A stretch of 9,796 nucleotides of DNA. It comes from JAVKLU01 sp031538895 (lineage in GTDB: Bacteria; Pseudomonadota; Gammaproteobacteria; Burkholderiales; Burkholderiaceae). Below the pieces are notes generated by a model. It searched no databases. It worked only from the letters and a program-made list of their open reading frames with translations, and was not told the DNA's origin. Every line of letters starts with the position of its first letter. Positions within the stretch are counted from its first letter, which is position 1. The translations under genes were made by a program, and so were the position numbers. Location of the stretch: NCBI GenBank assembly GCA_031538895.1, contig JAVKLU010000042.1, positions 1 through 9,796 of the forward strand, read 5' to 3'. Below are positions 1-5,452 of the stretch, piece by piece.

Positions 1-1
1 C

Positions 2-250
2 GGCGCTGGTGGAAACGTCAAAGCTTCACGAGCCTTGTTTATGGGACGGCAGGCGGCTGTTTGCGCCTTTGGTTCTCCAGGGACTGGACTGCGTTTTGAC
101 TGGACAGAGGAAACAGAAGACCGTGGAAACCAATTGGTTATTTCTACGTCTTCAATCTTTGGAGTCAGGAAAACATCGTTCAGTATCGACGGAACTACAC
201 GCGACTTTGGTGTGATTTCACTAGATACAGCAGCGAGTGACCCAAGCTAA
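2..250 (+). CDS. Major capsid protein, N4-gp56/DUF4043 type (3' end only)
   Basis: The last 82 codons of a gene that begins upstream of the window; frame 2 is open from the first base to the TAA at 248-250. The visible tail reads GAGGNVKASRALFMGRQAAV, then a segment with FDWTEET, GNQL, SIFGVRKTSF and DFGVISLDTAA. This pattern (hydrophobic helix with G-x-QAAV, then W-x-EE, G-N, S-I-F-G-x-(K/R)-K and F-G-V) is how I recognise the C-terminus of N4-gp56/DUF4043-type major capsid proteins, which build the icosahedral shell. The assignment rests on remembered family pattern, not a search. It sits directly upstream of other virion genes, as expected. The start, N-terminal part and total length cannot be judged. 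Confidence 0.8.
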   Translation, partial: GAGGNVKASRALFMGRQAAVCAFGSPGTGLRFDWTEETEDRGNQLVISTSSIFGVRKTSFSIDGTTRDFGVISLDTAASDPS

Positions 251-271
251 CCAATTAGTTAGTTATTACGG

Positions 272-300
272 TGGCGCTGCTATTATGGCCGCGCCGTTTT
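272..300 (+). terminator. Hairpin with T-run after the capsid gene (candidate terminator)
   Basis: GGCGC (273-277) pairs with GCGCC (291-295). After one mismatch, GCT (279-281) pairs with GGC (287-289), leaving the loop ATTAT. GTTTT follows at 296-300. It lies between the capsid gene and the next start, so it may reduce rather than end transcription. The stem is interrupted and the T-run short, so this is moderate evidence. Confidence 0.45.
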
Positions 301-325
301 GCTTTAATAAATTTGGAGAATTTAA

Positions 326-775
326 ATGGCTTTATTTAAAACATCTAATGCTGCTGGATATATTTCAGCGCCAGCACCATCTGACCAGTCGGTAATCGCT
401 TTACGTGTAGAGATTGCCTCCGCAGGTATCAATCTTACTACATCTGACGTGTTGCAAATCTGTCAAGTCCCGCCCAATATGCAAGTGATAGACTTCGTTT
501 TGGATGCTGATTCGGCGGCATTTGGCTCGGCATTTACCTTTAATCTTGGCATTCTGAAACCAGATAATACTGGGATCAGTTCCGGCACAAATGATACTTG
601 GGTATCTGCCTCTACATTTGCGCAAACTGGTGGGATTTCGCGTATGGCTGATGCAAAACCACTTCGGAGCGGCGCGTCAACAAGTAACCGCAGCGTTGGA
701 CTTGTTCCAACCGCTGCGGGTGCCTCTGTAGCTGGCAAGGTATTTGGTCTGACACTGTACCTTCGCGCGGTTTAA
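326..775 (+). CDS. Small capsid-associated protein (putative head decoration), 149 aa
   Basis: The start is ATG at 326 with GGAG at 315-318; the stop is TAA at 773-775. The protein is 149 residues, with no signal peptide or membrane segment and no Cys beyond one in the N-terminal third. It is rich in Ala, Ser, Thr and Gly and alternates short hydrophobic stretches (VIDFVLDAD, FTFNLGIL, VFGLTLYLRAV), which suggests a compact beta-rich fold. I do not recognise a named domain. Its place directly after the major capsid gene and before a strong terminator fits a decoration, head-stabilising or minor capsid protein made in similar amounts to the coat; this is inference from position. It could equally be a phage protein of unknown function. 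Confidence 0.65.
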   Translation: MALFKTSNAAGYISAPAPSDQSVIALRVEIASAGINLTTSDVLQICQVPPNMQVIDFVLDADSAAFGSAFTFNLGILKPDNTGISSGTNDTWVSASTFAQTGGISRMADAKPLRSGASTSNRSVGLVPTAAGASVAGKVFGLTLYLRAV

Positions 776-804
776 TGAGCAGTTTGATTAGCCGCCTTAA
801 AAAT

Positions 805-831
805 AAACACCCTACCTTGGTAGGGTGTTTT
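805..831 (+). terminator. Strong bidirectional rho-independent terminator
   Basis: AACACCCTAC (806-815) pairs perfectly with GTAGGGTGTT (820-829) around a CTTG tetraloop, and flanking A/T pairs extend the stem. It is followed by TTTT (828-831) on the + strand. On the - strand it is followed by T-rich sequence, the complement of AAAAATAAA at 799-807. It ends the capsid/decoration transcription unit. Genes downstream have no obvious separate promoter before the next start at 857, so they probably depend on read-through or antitermination. Confidence 0.9.
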
Positions 832-856
832 CAGTTTAGGAATTGGAGAGCCAGCA

Positions 857-1126
857 ATGAAAATTAAATGCATATTAAAGCGTGACGGCGGTACACATGT
901 TGAGATTGATGGTATTAACTACCATTTCACTCCAAACGACAAAGGCGACCATGTCGCTGACGTCAAAGATGACCTAGCTATCGAGCGTCTTTTGTCCATA
1001 AAAGAGGCTTATGAAGCATATGAACCAGTTAAGCCAGAAGGTGAGGAGTCCACTGAAACGACGGAGCGCTTAGCTAAGCGCAGTAAACCAGTTAAACCAG
1101 TTAAGCCAGAAGGTGAGGAGGCATAA
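857..1126 (+). CDS. Small phage protein with repeated VKPEGEE tail, 89 aa
   Basis: The start is ATG at 857 with GGAGAG at 845-850; the stop is TAA at 1124-1126. It is 89 residues. The first about 55 residues (KCILKRDGGTHVEIDG, YHFTP, HVADV, IERLLSI) look like a small folded domain, beta strands followed by a helix. From about residue 56 the chain is low-complexity and charged, with VKPEGEE appearing twice and VKPVKP before the second copy. The repeat is also present in the DNA (1023-1048 and 1095-1120). The gene lies between the capsid terminator and the connector gene, and its 3' end carries that gene's ribosome binding site. I do not recognise a function; a minor head or head-tail protein is plausible from position only. 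Confidence 0.7.
   Translation: MKIKCILKRDGGTHVEIDGINYHFTPNDKGDHVADVKDDLAIERLLSIKEAYEAYEPVKPEGEESTETTERLAKRSKPVKPVKPEGEEA
1023..1120 (+). repeat. In-frame 26-bp direct repeat with 9-bp tandem repeat
   Basis: The 26 bases at 1023-1048 recur exactly at 1095-1120; each copy starts AACCAGTTAAGCC and ends GGTGAGGAG. The copies are 72 nt (24 codons) apart, so the reading frame is kept and VKPEGEE is encoded twice. A 9-base unit AAACCAGTT is also tandemly doubled at 1085-1102. The second 26-base copy ends with GGTGAGGAGG, which is also the Shine-Dalgarno sequence of the next gene. Confidence 0.9.
1066..1081. repeat. 16-bp perfect palindrome between the direct repeats
   Basis: GCGCTTAGCTAAGCGC reads the same on both strands. 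It lies inside the 89-residue protein gene, between the two 26-bp direct repeats, where it encodes part of ERLAKRS. It could fold as a short hairpin. No binding protein is implied by the sequence itself. Confidence 0.8.
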
Positions 1127-1128
1127 CT

Positions 1129-1446
1129 ATGCCTGCTACAGCGCAAAAAGTACTCGATAGGGCGCGAATTCCGCTCAACGATGATGAAAAAATTCGGTAT
1201 CTTGATAATGAGCTGTTGGTTTATTTGAACGAGGGTGTGCAGTGTTTGCGCCGCGACCGTCCTGATTTATTTATAGGTAGTTTAGGTAATGATATTGCAG
1301 ATATTGTACTAAATGATACGTTGTCGTTGTCACCTATGCATATCCAATCGCTGGCTGATTACATCACTGCGCGCGCAGAGTCAAAGGATGCAGATATGAG
1401 CGACCAAGGACGTGCTGCTGCGTTTTTAGCATTGTCACGAGGTTGA
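1129..1446 (+). CDS. Head-tail connector-type protein, DUF6682-like, 105 aa
   Basis: The start is ATG at 1129, two bases after the upstream TAA, with a very strong GGTGAGGAGG at 1112-1121 inside the previous gene; the stop is TGA at 1444-1446. The pattern is VLDRARIPLND near residues 8-18, RYLDNELLVYLNEG near 23-36, RPDLFIG at 44-50, then a helical LADYITARAES at 75-85 and GRAAAFLALSRG at the end. I recognise this as the small helical phage family annotated DUF6682, normally encoded next to capsid and adaptor genes. Its proposed job is in the head-to-tail connector ring; that role is inferred from gene order in such phages. Length and ends look complete. Confidence 0.72.
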   Translation: MPATAQKVLDRARIPLNDDEKIRYLDNELLVYLNEGVQCLRRDRPDLFIGSLGNDIADIVLNDTLSLSPMHIQSLADYITARAESKDADMSDQGRAAAFLALSRG

Positions 1447-1448
1447 TT

Positions 1449-2042
1449 ATGAAACTCTGGAGCGAATTCTATGACTTGACCGTGCCGGATTTGCCAGGCT
1501 GTGTTAATCCAATGATAGACCTCTCTTTGAGACGTGCGGCTATTGAGTTGTGTGAGGGCGCTGAAATTTGGCGTAAAAAACTGAATCCAGTTCTGACGCA
1601 GAATGGATTGTCTATTTACAACTTTGATATTGATGGCGGACAAGAGGTGCAGACCTTGAAGGCGGCAACGTTAAACGGCAATACTTTGCCGGTGTTGCGA
1701 ACAGATGACGCTGGGCAGTTTGGTATTTTATGCTTAAACAGACGTGAGTTTATTTTATGCCCAACTCCATCGTCAAATCGAATGGGAATAGTTGTTGATG
1801 TGGTGCTAAAACCGTCTAATACATCGATCGGTGTGCCAGATGAGATTTTTGCACACTACGCAGAAACAATAGCGAGCGGTGCTAAAGCTAGGCTGATGCG
1901 CTCACCTAAAAAGCCATATACCGACTTCAATCTAGCAGTCAGTTATCAGATGACCTTTAAGTCCGCCATAGACGAAGCAAATTCGCGTGTATTTATGGGA
2001 TATGGCCCCACGCGTCCACGAGTGCGGGCAAATTTTCTATAA
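1449..2042 (+). CDS. Head-tail adaptor / tail tubular protein A-like, 197 aa
   Basis: The start is ATG at 1449, preceded by AGG at 1440-1442; an in-frame TTG at 1443 is a weaker alternative that would overlap the upstream stop. The stop is TAA at 2040-2042. The protein has W-S-E-F near the start, LPGCVNPMIDLSLRRAAIELCE at about residues 15-36, a mid-part beta region, DVVLKPS at about 117-123, and a C-terminal helix with HYAETIASGAKARLM and PYTDFNLA. This layout is typical of the short-tailed-phage proteins next to the connector, analogous in position to tail tubular protein A (T7 gp11), which joins the portal to the tail nozzle. The exact homology is inferred, not computed. Confidence 0.65.
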   Translation: MKLWSEFYDLTVPDLPGCVNPMIDLSLRRAAIELCEGAEIWRKKLNPVLTQNGLSIYNFDIDGGQEVQTLKAATLNGNTLPVLRTDDAGQFGILCLNRREFILCPTPSSNRMGIVVDVVLKPSNTSIGVPDEIFAHYAETIASGAKARLMRSPKKPYTDFNLAVSYQMTFKSAIDEANSRVFMGYGPTRPRVRANFL

Positions 2043-2066
2043 ATTACGATGATAAATGGAGATGAT

Positions 2067-2126
2067 ATGAGTGCAATGAGCAATTTTTTAGAAAGTAATT
2101 CTATCAATCACTTTTACAGCAACTAG
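2067..2126 (+). CDS. 19-codon reading frame ending in TAG, in frame with the fibre gene
   Basis: GGAGA at 2058-2062 is a good Shine-Dalgarno site for the ATG at 2067. The frame reads MSAMSNFLESNSINHFYSN and stops at TAG (2124-2126). It is in the same frame as the fibre gene that starts at 2142, with only five sense codons between the TAG and that ATG. The ribosome binding site is much better than the one in front of 2142. It could be a leader peptide that hands ribosomes to the fibre start by re-initiation, an N-terminal extension made by amber read-through, or a remnant of an older start. The 19 residues resemble nothing I know. Confidence 0.45.
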   Translation: MSAMSNFLESNSINHFYSN

Positions 2127-2141
2127 AGTTCTGACTATATT
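2113..2141 (+). promoter_or_regulatory. Sigma70-like TTTACA-17-TATATT motif (weak candidate)
   Basis: TTTACA at 2113-2118 and TATATT at 2136-2141 are separated by 17 bases, the optimal spacing. The -10-like box touches the fibre ATG at 2142, so a transcript would start about 6 bases inside the gene and could serve only downstream genes. In AT-rich sequence such a match may be chance. Confidence 0.25.
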
Positions 2142-3260
2142 ATGGGACAAAAATTTTCCAATAACGCGACAGCGCTGCTTATCTCGTCTATTTCATCAAG
2201 CAGTACCAGTTTTATTGTTGAAGCGGATAAAGCTGACCTATTCCCAGTTTGTACTGCGTCAGGAGATTATTTCAAGGCCACCCTAGAGAACCAGTCTGGC
2301 AATATAGAAATCATCAAAGTCAATACGCGCATCGCTGGCAGTAACATTTTTCAATCGGTTGTACGTGCGCAGGATGGGACGACTGCGCTGGCGTTTTCGG
2401 TGGGATCAGCCGTTGAACTGCGCGTGGTTGCTAGTGACGTCGAAACAGCTTTAGGGCATGTGAGTAAGCTGTCCGGTGCGCACAATGCCGCGGCTATTGC
2501 GATAGCTCCTACTGGAGCTATCGTTGATAATAATGTGCAGAGCGTCATATCCGCACTAGACTTGCGTGCTACTGCGGCGCAAACAAAGGCGGATTCGGCG
2601 GATGTAAAATCTGATATGAGGATGATAAATAATCAGACTCTAAACAACGTTGACCTAAATTCCGTAGTGAAATCTGGCGCCTATAGAGTAGATGTTATTG
2701 CCTCCAACGCGCCAGTGGGAGCTATTTCGAGTGGTCAGCTCCTAGTTATTCACGGCGATTCAGACACTATATCACAACTTTACTTCAACCATTCCAACAA
2801 GCGCTGTTTCCATCGCTCAGGGAACCCAGGCCAGGTTGGAGGGGTAGGGTCATGGGGCGCATGGAGTGAGTTTTGGCATACATTTAACTTTAACCCAGAC
2901 GAAAAACTGAATTTGACGGGCGGAACTTTGACTGGTACCCTAAATACCAGAGCACTGATCGTGCGAGATTCAGCAGGATCGGACACATCATCGATGATTA
3001 CAATGCGCGATGATGAATCTCCAAATGGCCAAAAGCATATCCATGCCAATAGCAATCTGATCGGCTTTTTGAATGGAGCTGCTTCTTGGGCATTTTATGT
3101 GCGCAATGACGGCTACATTTGGTGTAGCGCCCTTGGGTGGGTACACGAATGGGTAATTGCGAAATGTACCGAGTTTAAAAACGCTGCAATTGCAGCGTCT
3201 AACTGTAACTGTAACTGTGACTGTGCTGCAGCGAATTGCAATTGCGCTGGCAGGTGCTAA
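2142..3260 (+). CDS. Tail fibre protein with Cys-rich C-terminal tail, 372 aa
   Basis: ATG at 2142 gives MGQKFSNNATALLISSISSS, which matches the usual start of a common fibre N-terminal domain (about residues 1-100, with FP, GDYF-ATL, RAQ-GT, VELR). That supports this start although no close Shine-Dalgarno site is present (AGAG at 2125-2128 is 13 nt away). Next come a linker (HNAAAIAIAPTGAIVDN, about 114-130), a helical stretch, a pyocin-knob-like beta domain (about 178-246: SGAYRVDV, GQLLVIHG, SQLYF, GSWGAWSEF) and LTGGTLTGTLN (258-268). The end is unusual: residues 354-372 are NCNCNCDCAAANCNCAGRC, with Cys 355, 357, 359, 361, 366, 368 and 372, against only four Cys in the rest of the chain. 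Genes for peptide-modifying enzymes follow directly. The fibre presumably binds the host; the Cys tail would lie at or near its distal tip. Confidence 0.82.
   Translation: MGQKFSNNATALLISSISSSSTSFIVEADKADLFPVCTASGDYFKATLENQSGNIEIIKVNTRIAGSNIFQSVVRAQDGTTALAFSVGSAVELRVVASDVETALGHVSKLSGAHNAAAIAIAPTGAIVDNNVQSVISALDLRATAAQTKADSADVKSDMRMINNQTLNNVDLNSVVKSGAYRVDVIASNAPVGAISSGQLLVIHGDSDTISQLYFNHSNKRCFHRSGNPGQVGGVGSWGAWSEFWHTFNFNPDEKLNLTGGTLTGTLNTRALIVRDSAGSDTSSMITMRDDESPNGQKHIHANSNLIGFLNGAASWAFYVRNDGYIWCSALGWVHEWVIAKCTEFKNAAIAASNCNCNCDCAAANCNCAGRC
2500..2523 (+). repeat. Perfect 10-bp stem-loop inside the fibre gene
   Basis: CGATAGCTCC (2500-2509) pairs with GGAGCTATCG (2514-2523) around the loop TACT. 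It lies at the linker between the fibre's N-terminal domain and its variable part (residues 120-128). No T-run follows, so it is not a terminator. It may be a domain-boundary recombination mark, an RNA structure, or chance. Confidence 0.7.
3181..3198. repeat. 18-bp perfect palindrome just before the Cys-tail codons
   Basis: ACGCTGCAATTGCAGCGT is its own reverse complement and ends two bases before the first AAC-TGT codon pair. It encodes NAAIAAS. Its core GCAATTGC recurs at 3238-3245, inside the Cys-tail codons, and at 3265-3272, in the first codons of the next gene. Confidence 0.85.
3201..3224 (+). repeat. Tandem 6-bp repeat encoding Asn/Asp-Cys
   Basis: AACTGT occurs three times in tandem (3201-3218) and is followed by the one-base variant GACTGT (3219-3224), giving NCNCNCDC. 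A further NCNC is written with different codons (AAT-TGC twice) at 3234-3245. The second block is therefore not simply a recent slippage copy of the first. Confidence 0.95.
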
Positions 3261-3262
3261 TC

Positions 3263-3970
3263 ATGCAATTGCACACTCTGTACCCGTCCTTTGTATTGGA
3301 GCGTCAAGTCACTGGTCTAAGCCCTAATGAAAATAAAGAGCTAGCGAGGTTGGCTTGGGTTTTGCACAAAAAAAATGTAGTAGCCGATGGGCTGTATAGC
3401 AAGGGTGACGAGACTCATTTTAAAGTAAAGCCGGCATGCCTTTTTGAGACTAATAGCAAAAATGAAGTCGTGATGAAATTGGCGAAATTGAGCGATGAAT
3501 TTGCTCGCGCTTATCTCAAAACAATATATCACTATGATTGCCAAGATCCTATCAATATGCTGGCAGAGGCGTTTTGTCAAAATTACAGCACCGGGACGGC
3601 TGGACTGACGGTGCATTCGCACCGTGCTCCTATAGTTATCATCTATTACCCAAGTGTACATATTGTACATATTAAGAAAATTGAGCCGAATCAATTTAGC
3701 CATATTAGTACTAGCGGCGAGTTGGATTTTTACAATCCGGCAGGACATCCACGAAAACTTTGGCCAGACAACAACCCAGCACATCATTCTGGTACAATGT
3801 TTCGACTCCATGTTCGAGAAGGATTAATGCTGGCGTTTGAGGGCTATCTCCCTCACGCTAGCATGGCTTTTGCTGGGATTGAGCGAGTTTGTATTGCGAT
3901 TTCATGTTCTCCAGAAATGCCGCATAAAAATGCAGGTAAAACTTTGCAGGAATTATATCATGTCGGCTAA
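3263..3970 (+). CDS. 2OG-Fe(II) oxygenase-like protein 1, 235 aa
   Basis: The start is ATG at 3263, three bases after the fibre stop codon ends, with AGGTG at 3252-3256; the stop is TAA at 3968-3970. It appears to be a 2-oxoglutarate/Fe(II) dioxygenase of the phage type resembling PF13759 (2OG-Fe(II)_Oxy_5). Around residues 115-130, VHSHRAPIVIIYYP carries candidate iron ligands H118 and H120 at the start of a beta strand. GELDFYNP follows at 152-159, then EGLMLAFEGYLPH with distal H198, and R208 as the likely 2-oxoglutarate-binding Arg. This order (His-containing strand, F-x-(N/D)-P, G-x-x-x-x-F-x-x-x-x-x-H, R) is what I recognise; exact ligands need an alignment. Such enzymes hydroxylate protein or small-molecule substrates. 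Position right behind the Cys-tailed fibre suggests the fibre as substrate, by inference. Confidence 0.72.
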   Translation: MQLHTLYPSFVLERQVTGLSPNENKELARLAWVLHKKNVVADGLYSKGDETHFKVKPACLFETNSKNEVVMKLAKLSDEFARAYLKTIYHYDCQDPINMLAEAFCQNYSTGTAGLTVHSHRAPIVIIYYPSVHIVHIKKIEPNQFSHISTSGELDFYNPAGHPRKLWPDNNPAHHSGTMFRLHVREGLMLAFEGYLPHASMAFAGIERVCIAISCSPEMPHKNAGKTLQELYHVG

Positions 3971-4583
3971 AGCACATTATTTTAACATTTGGCCAACCCG
4001 AGTCTTAGCGCTAGAGTTTACCAGCCCTGAGCGCCGAGACTACGACGAAGAATTAATACAGACTGCGCTGTCATTTGCTGATTTAAGTGGAGGCGTAGAT
4101 ATGGAGGCTAGAATACATAATTTTCATGCGAATGATACTAAATCGATTGATTGGCTACTAGGCTCAATTCGCCGCGCTTGTCAAGATTACATCGGAGCTC
4201 CACTAGAAATGACTATTGGGCTTAGAGCTGTAGCCATTAAAACAGGGCAACACATCAATACTCATACCGAGACTCATGAAAGCGATTTAATGGTGGTGTA
4301 TTGGCCGCAGGGAGATGATGTTAGTAAAGATATAAACAGCAACGCCGATCGCAGTAAAGCACCGACATTTTTACTGGAAGACCCTAGCAGGCACTTAACG
4401 GACTTGAGGCTGCCATTTGAGCGGCGCCATAGCGTGCATATCGCCCCGCGCGCCGGCTTGATGTTGATTGCTCCCGCTCACATGCCTCATAACCTTTGGC
4501 CTTATCAAGGCGAAACCCCCTTTATCCACATCGTTGCGCAAGTGCGTATCGAGTGGCCTGATGAATATGAAAATAGGTGGTAA
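3960..4583 (+). CDS. 2OG-Fe(II) oxygenase-like protein 2, 207 aa
   Basis: The start is ATG at 3960, overlapping the previous gene by 11 nt, with AGGA at 3948-3951; the stop is TAA at 4581-4583. It has the same layout as its neighbour: QHINTHTETHESDLMVVYWP at residues 97-116 with candidate ligands H102/E104 or H106, FLLEDPSR at 137-144, then RAGLMLIAPAHMPHNLWPY with distal H177. The two proteins are only distantly similar; LMVVYWP here lines up with IVIIYYP there, so they look like a diverged pair with different substrates rather than a recent duplication. The first ligand motif reads H-x-E here and H-x-H in the neighbour, so one or both may have shifted specificity or lost activity. Translation is probably coupled to gene 1. 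Confidence 0.68.
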   Translation: MSAKAHYFNIWPTRVLALEFTSPERRDYDEELIQTALSFADLSGGVDMEARIHNFHANDTKSIDWLLGSIRRACQDYIGAPLEMTIGLRAVAIKTGQHINTHTETHESDLMVVYWPQGDDVSKDINSNADRSKAPTFLLEDPSRHLTDLRLPFERRHSVHIAPRAGLMLIAPAHMPHNLWPYQGETPFIHIVAQVRIEWPDEYENRW

Positions 4584-4585
4584 AA

Positions 4586-5452
4586 ATGACATTAAAAATT
4601 GGCGGCATTATTGATCCAACTGATGGAAAAATAACGGTAAATGTCCGCGACGGCGGATTTGACGTAATTGTTAAATACGTGATTGGTAAAAAACCAGTAG
4701 AACATACAGAGGAAGTGGATGATATAAAAATTGAGCATGATAAAGACGGCGTGGTTTTCACGACACCAGTGAAAACTACGCGCACCCATACAGAATGGGT
4801 AGATGATTTTGCTACAAGCTCCATATTTATCGACCCTATGAGGGTAGCGGACAAGCCAGATATTTGCGTGGGCTATGTTAGCGAATCGGTTGGTATCCAG
4901 TTGGTTTGGGATAGTGAGCGAATGCATACCCGAGACGCGGCCTCATCAGTATCTGATCGTAAGGGTATTGGGGATATTAACGCCAGTATTTTTATGGTTG
5001 CATTTGACGCTACTGGCGCATATTTTGCCGCCTGCCTACCTCTCAAAGAAATTCCAACTGGCGCAGAGTTTATAAGCGCAAAAATGAATTATGCGCCAAG
5101 AGTATGGCTGTCTAGTCAGTCTCAAGAAGTTGGCAAAATAGTAGCCAAAAGCAAAGCGAAACGTGACATCCTTGGTAAAATTAACACAATGGACAGTATA
5201 TATGCGCTTGAAATGCAATCTGATTTGTTACTGTACGCATTGGCTGAACTTATTGAGCAGGTGCAACCAGATAAAACGAAGCAGCCGAATTGGCTTGACC
5301 GAGTAAAATCAGATATGCATAACGGGGCCTCTTTTCAGTATGCGGTGGTGGAGAATGCGCTTAATCGGATTATGGCGGTCAAAATGAAAGTGCGCGCGCT
5401 ACAAGCGCAATACTACGCCAAATTAACGGAAATTGAGGCTAATAATGGCTAA
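4586..5452 (+). CDS. Unrecognised 288-aa protein of the fibre-modification block
   Basis: The start is ATG at 4586, two bases after the preceding stop, with AGGTGG at 4575-4580; an in-frame GTG at 4577 lies inside that Shine-Dalgarno site and is unlikely. The stop is TAA at 5450-5452, overlapping the radical SAM gene by 8 nt. I do not recognise a family. Residues 1-180 look beta-rich and charged (KITVNVRDGGFDVIVKYVIG, DIKIEHDKDGVVFTTPVKTT, GIQLVWDSE, SIFMVAFDATGAYFAACLPL). Residues about 195-288 look helical (YALEMQSDLLLYALAELIEQ, VENALNRIMAVKMKVRALQ). There is no signal peptide or clear membrane segment. Its place between two oxygenases and a SPASM enzyme makes a recognition, scaffold or fibre-assembly partner possible, but it could also be a minor tail protein; no motif decides. 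Confidence 0.65.
   Translation: MTLKIGGIIDPTDGKITVNVRDGGFDVIVKYVIGKKPVEHTEEVDDIKIEHDKDGVVFTTPVKTTRTHTEWVDDFATSSIFIDPMRVADKPDICVGYVSESVGIQLVWDSERMHTRDAASSVSDRKGIGDINASIFMVAFDATGAYFAACLPLKEIPTGAEFISAKMNYAPRVWLSSQSQEVGKIVAKSKAKRDILGKINTMDSIYALEMQSDLLLYALAELIEQVQPDKTKQPNWLDRVKSDMHNGASFQYAVVENALNRIMAVKMKVRALQAQYYAKLTEIEANNG

Noticed and set aside
3201..3245. The Cys repeats as a CRISPR or minisatellite array
   Set aside because: The units are six bases with no spacers and are read in frame as Asn-Cys; this is coding repeat sequence.
2067..3260. Whole-phage TAG recoding (amber as sense codon)
   Set aside because: Only one in-frame TAG would be explained, and all other late genes are intact under the standard code. 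Absence of TAG stops in 14 genes is unremarkable. Kept only as one option in the amber finding.
3608..3625. Hairpin ACGGTGC-ATTC-GCACCGT
   Set aside because: It falls on the codons for THE T-V-H-S-H-R iron-site segment and has no T-run; it is probably a by-product of codon choice.
3655..3673. Overlapping direct repeat TGTACATATT
   Set aside because: It encodes the dipeptide-like repeat VHIVHI inside a beta strand and is too short to imply function.
3341..3811. 156-codon open frame on the - strand
   Set aside because: It lies wholly inside the first oxygenase gene on the + strand, its protein resembles nothing, and it would break the uniform strand of the operon. It is a shadow frame.
3839..3959. 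Longer N-terminus for the second oxygenase starting near 3837
   Set aside because: It would overlap the first oxygenase gene by over 130 bases with a hydrophobic stretch that is a shadow of its coding sequence. ATG 3960 with AGGA fits the operon's small-overlap style.
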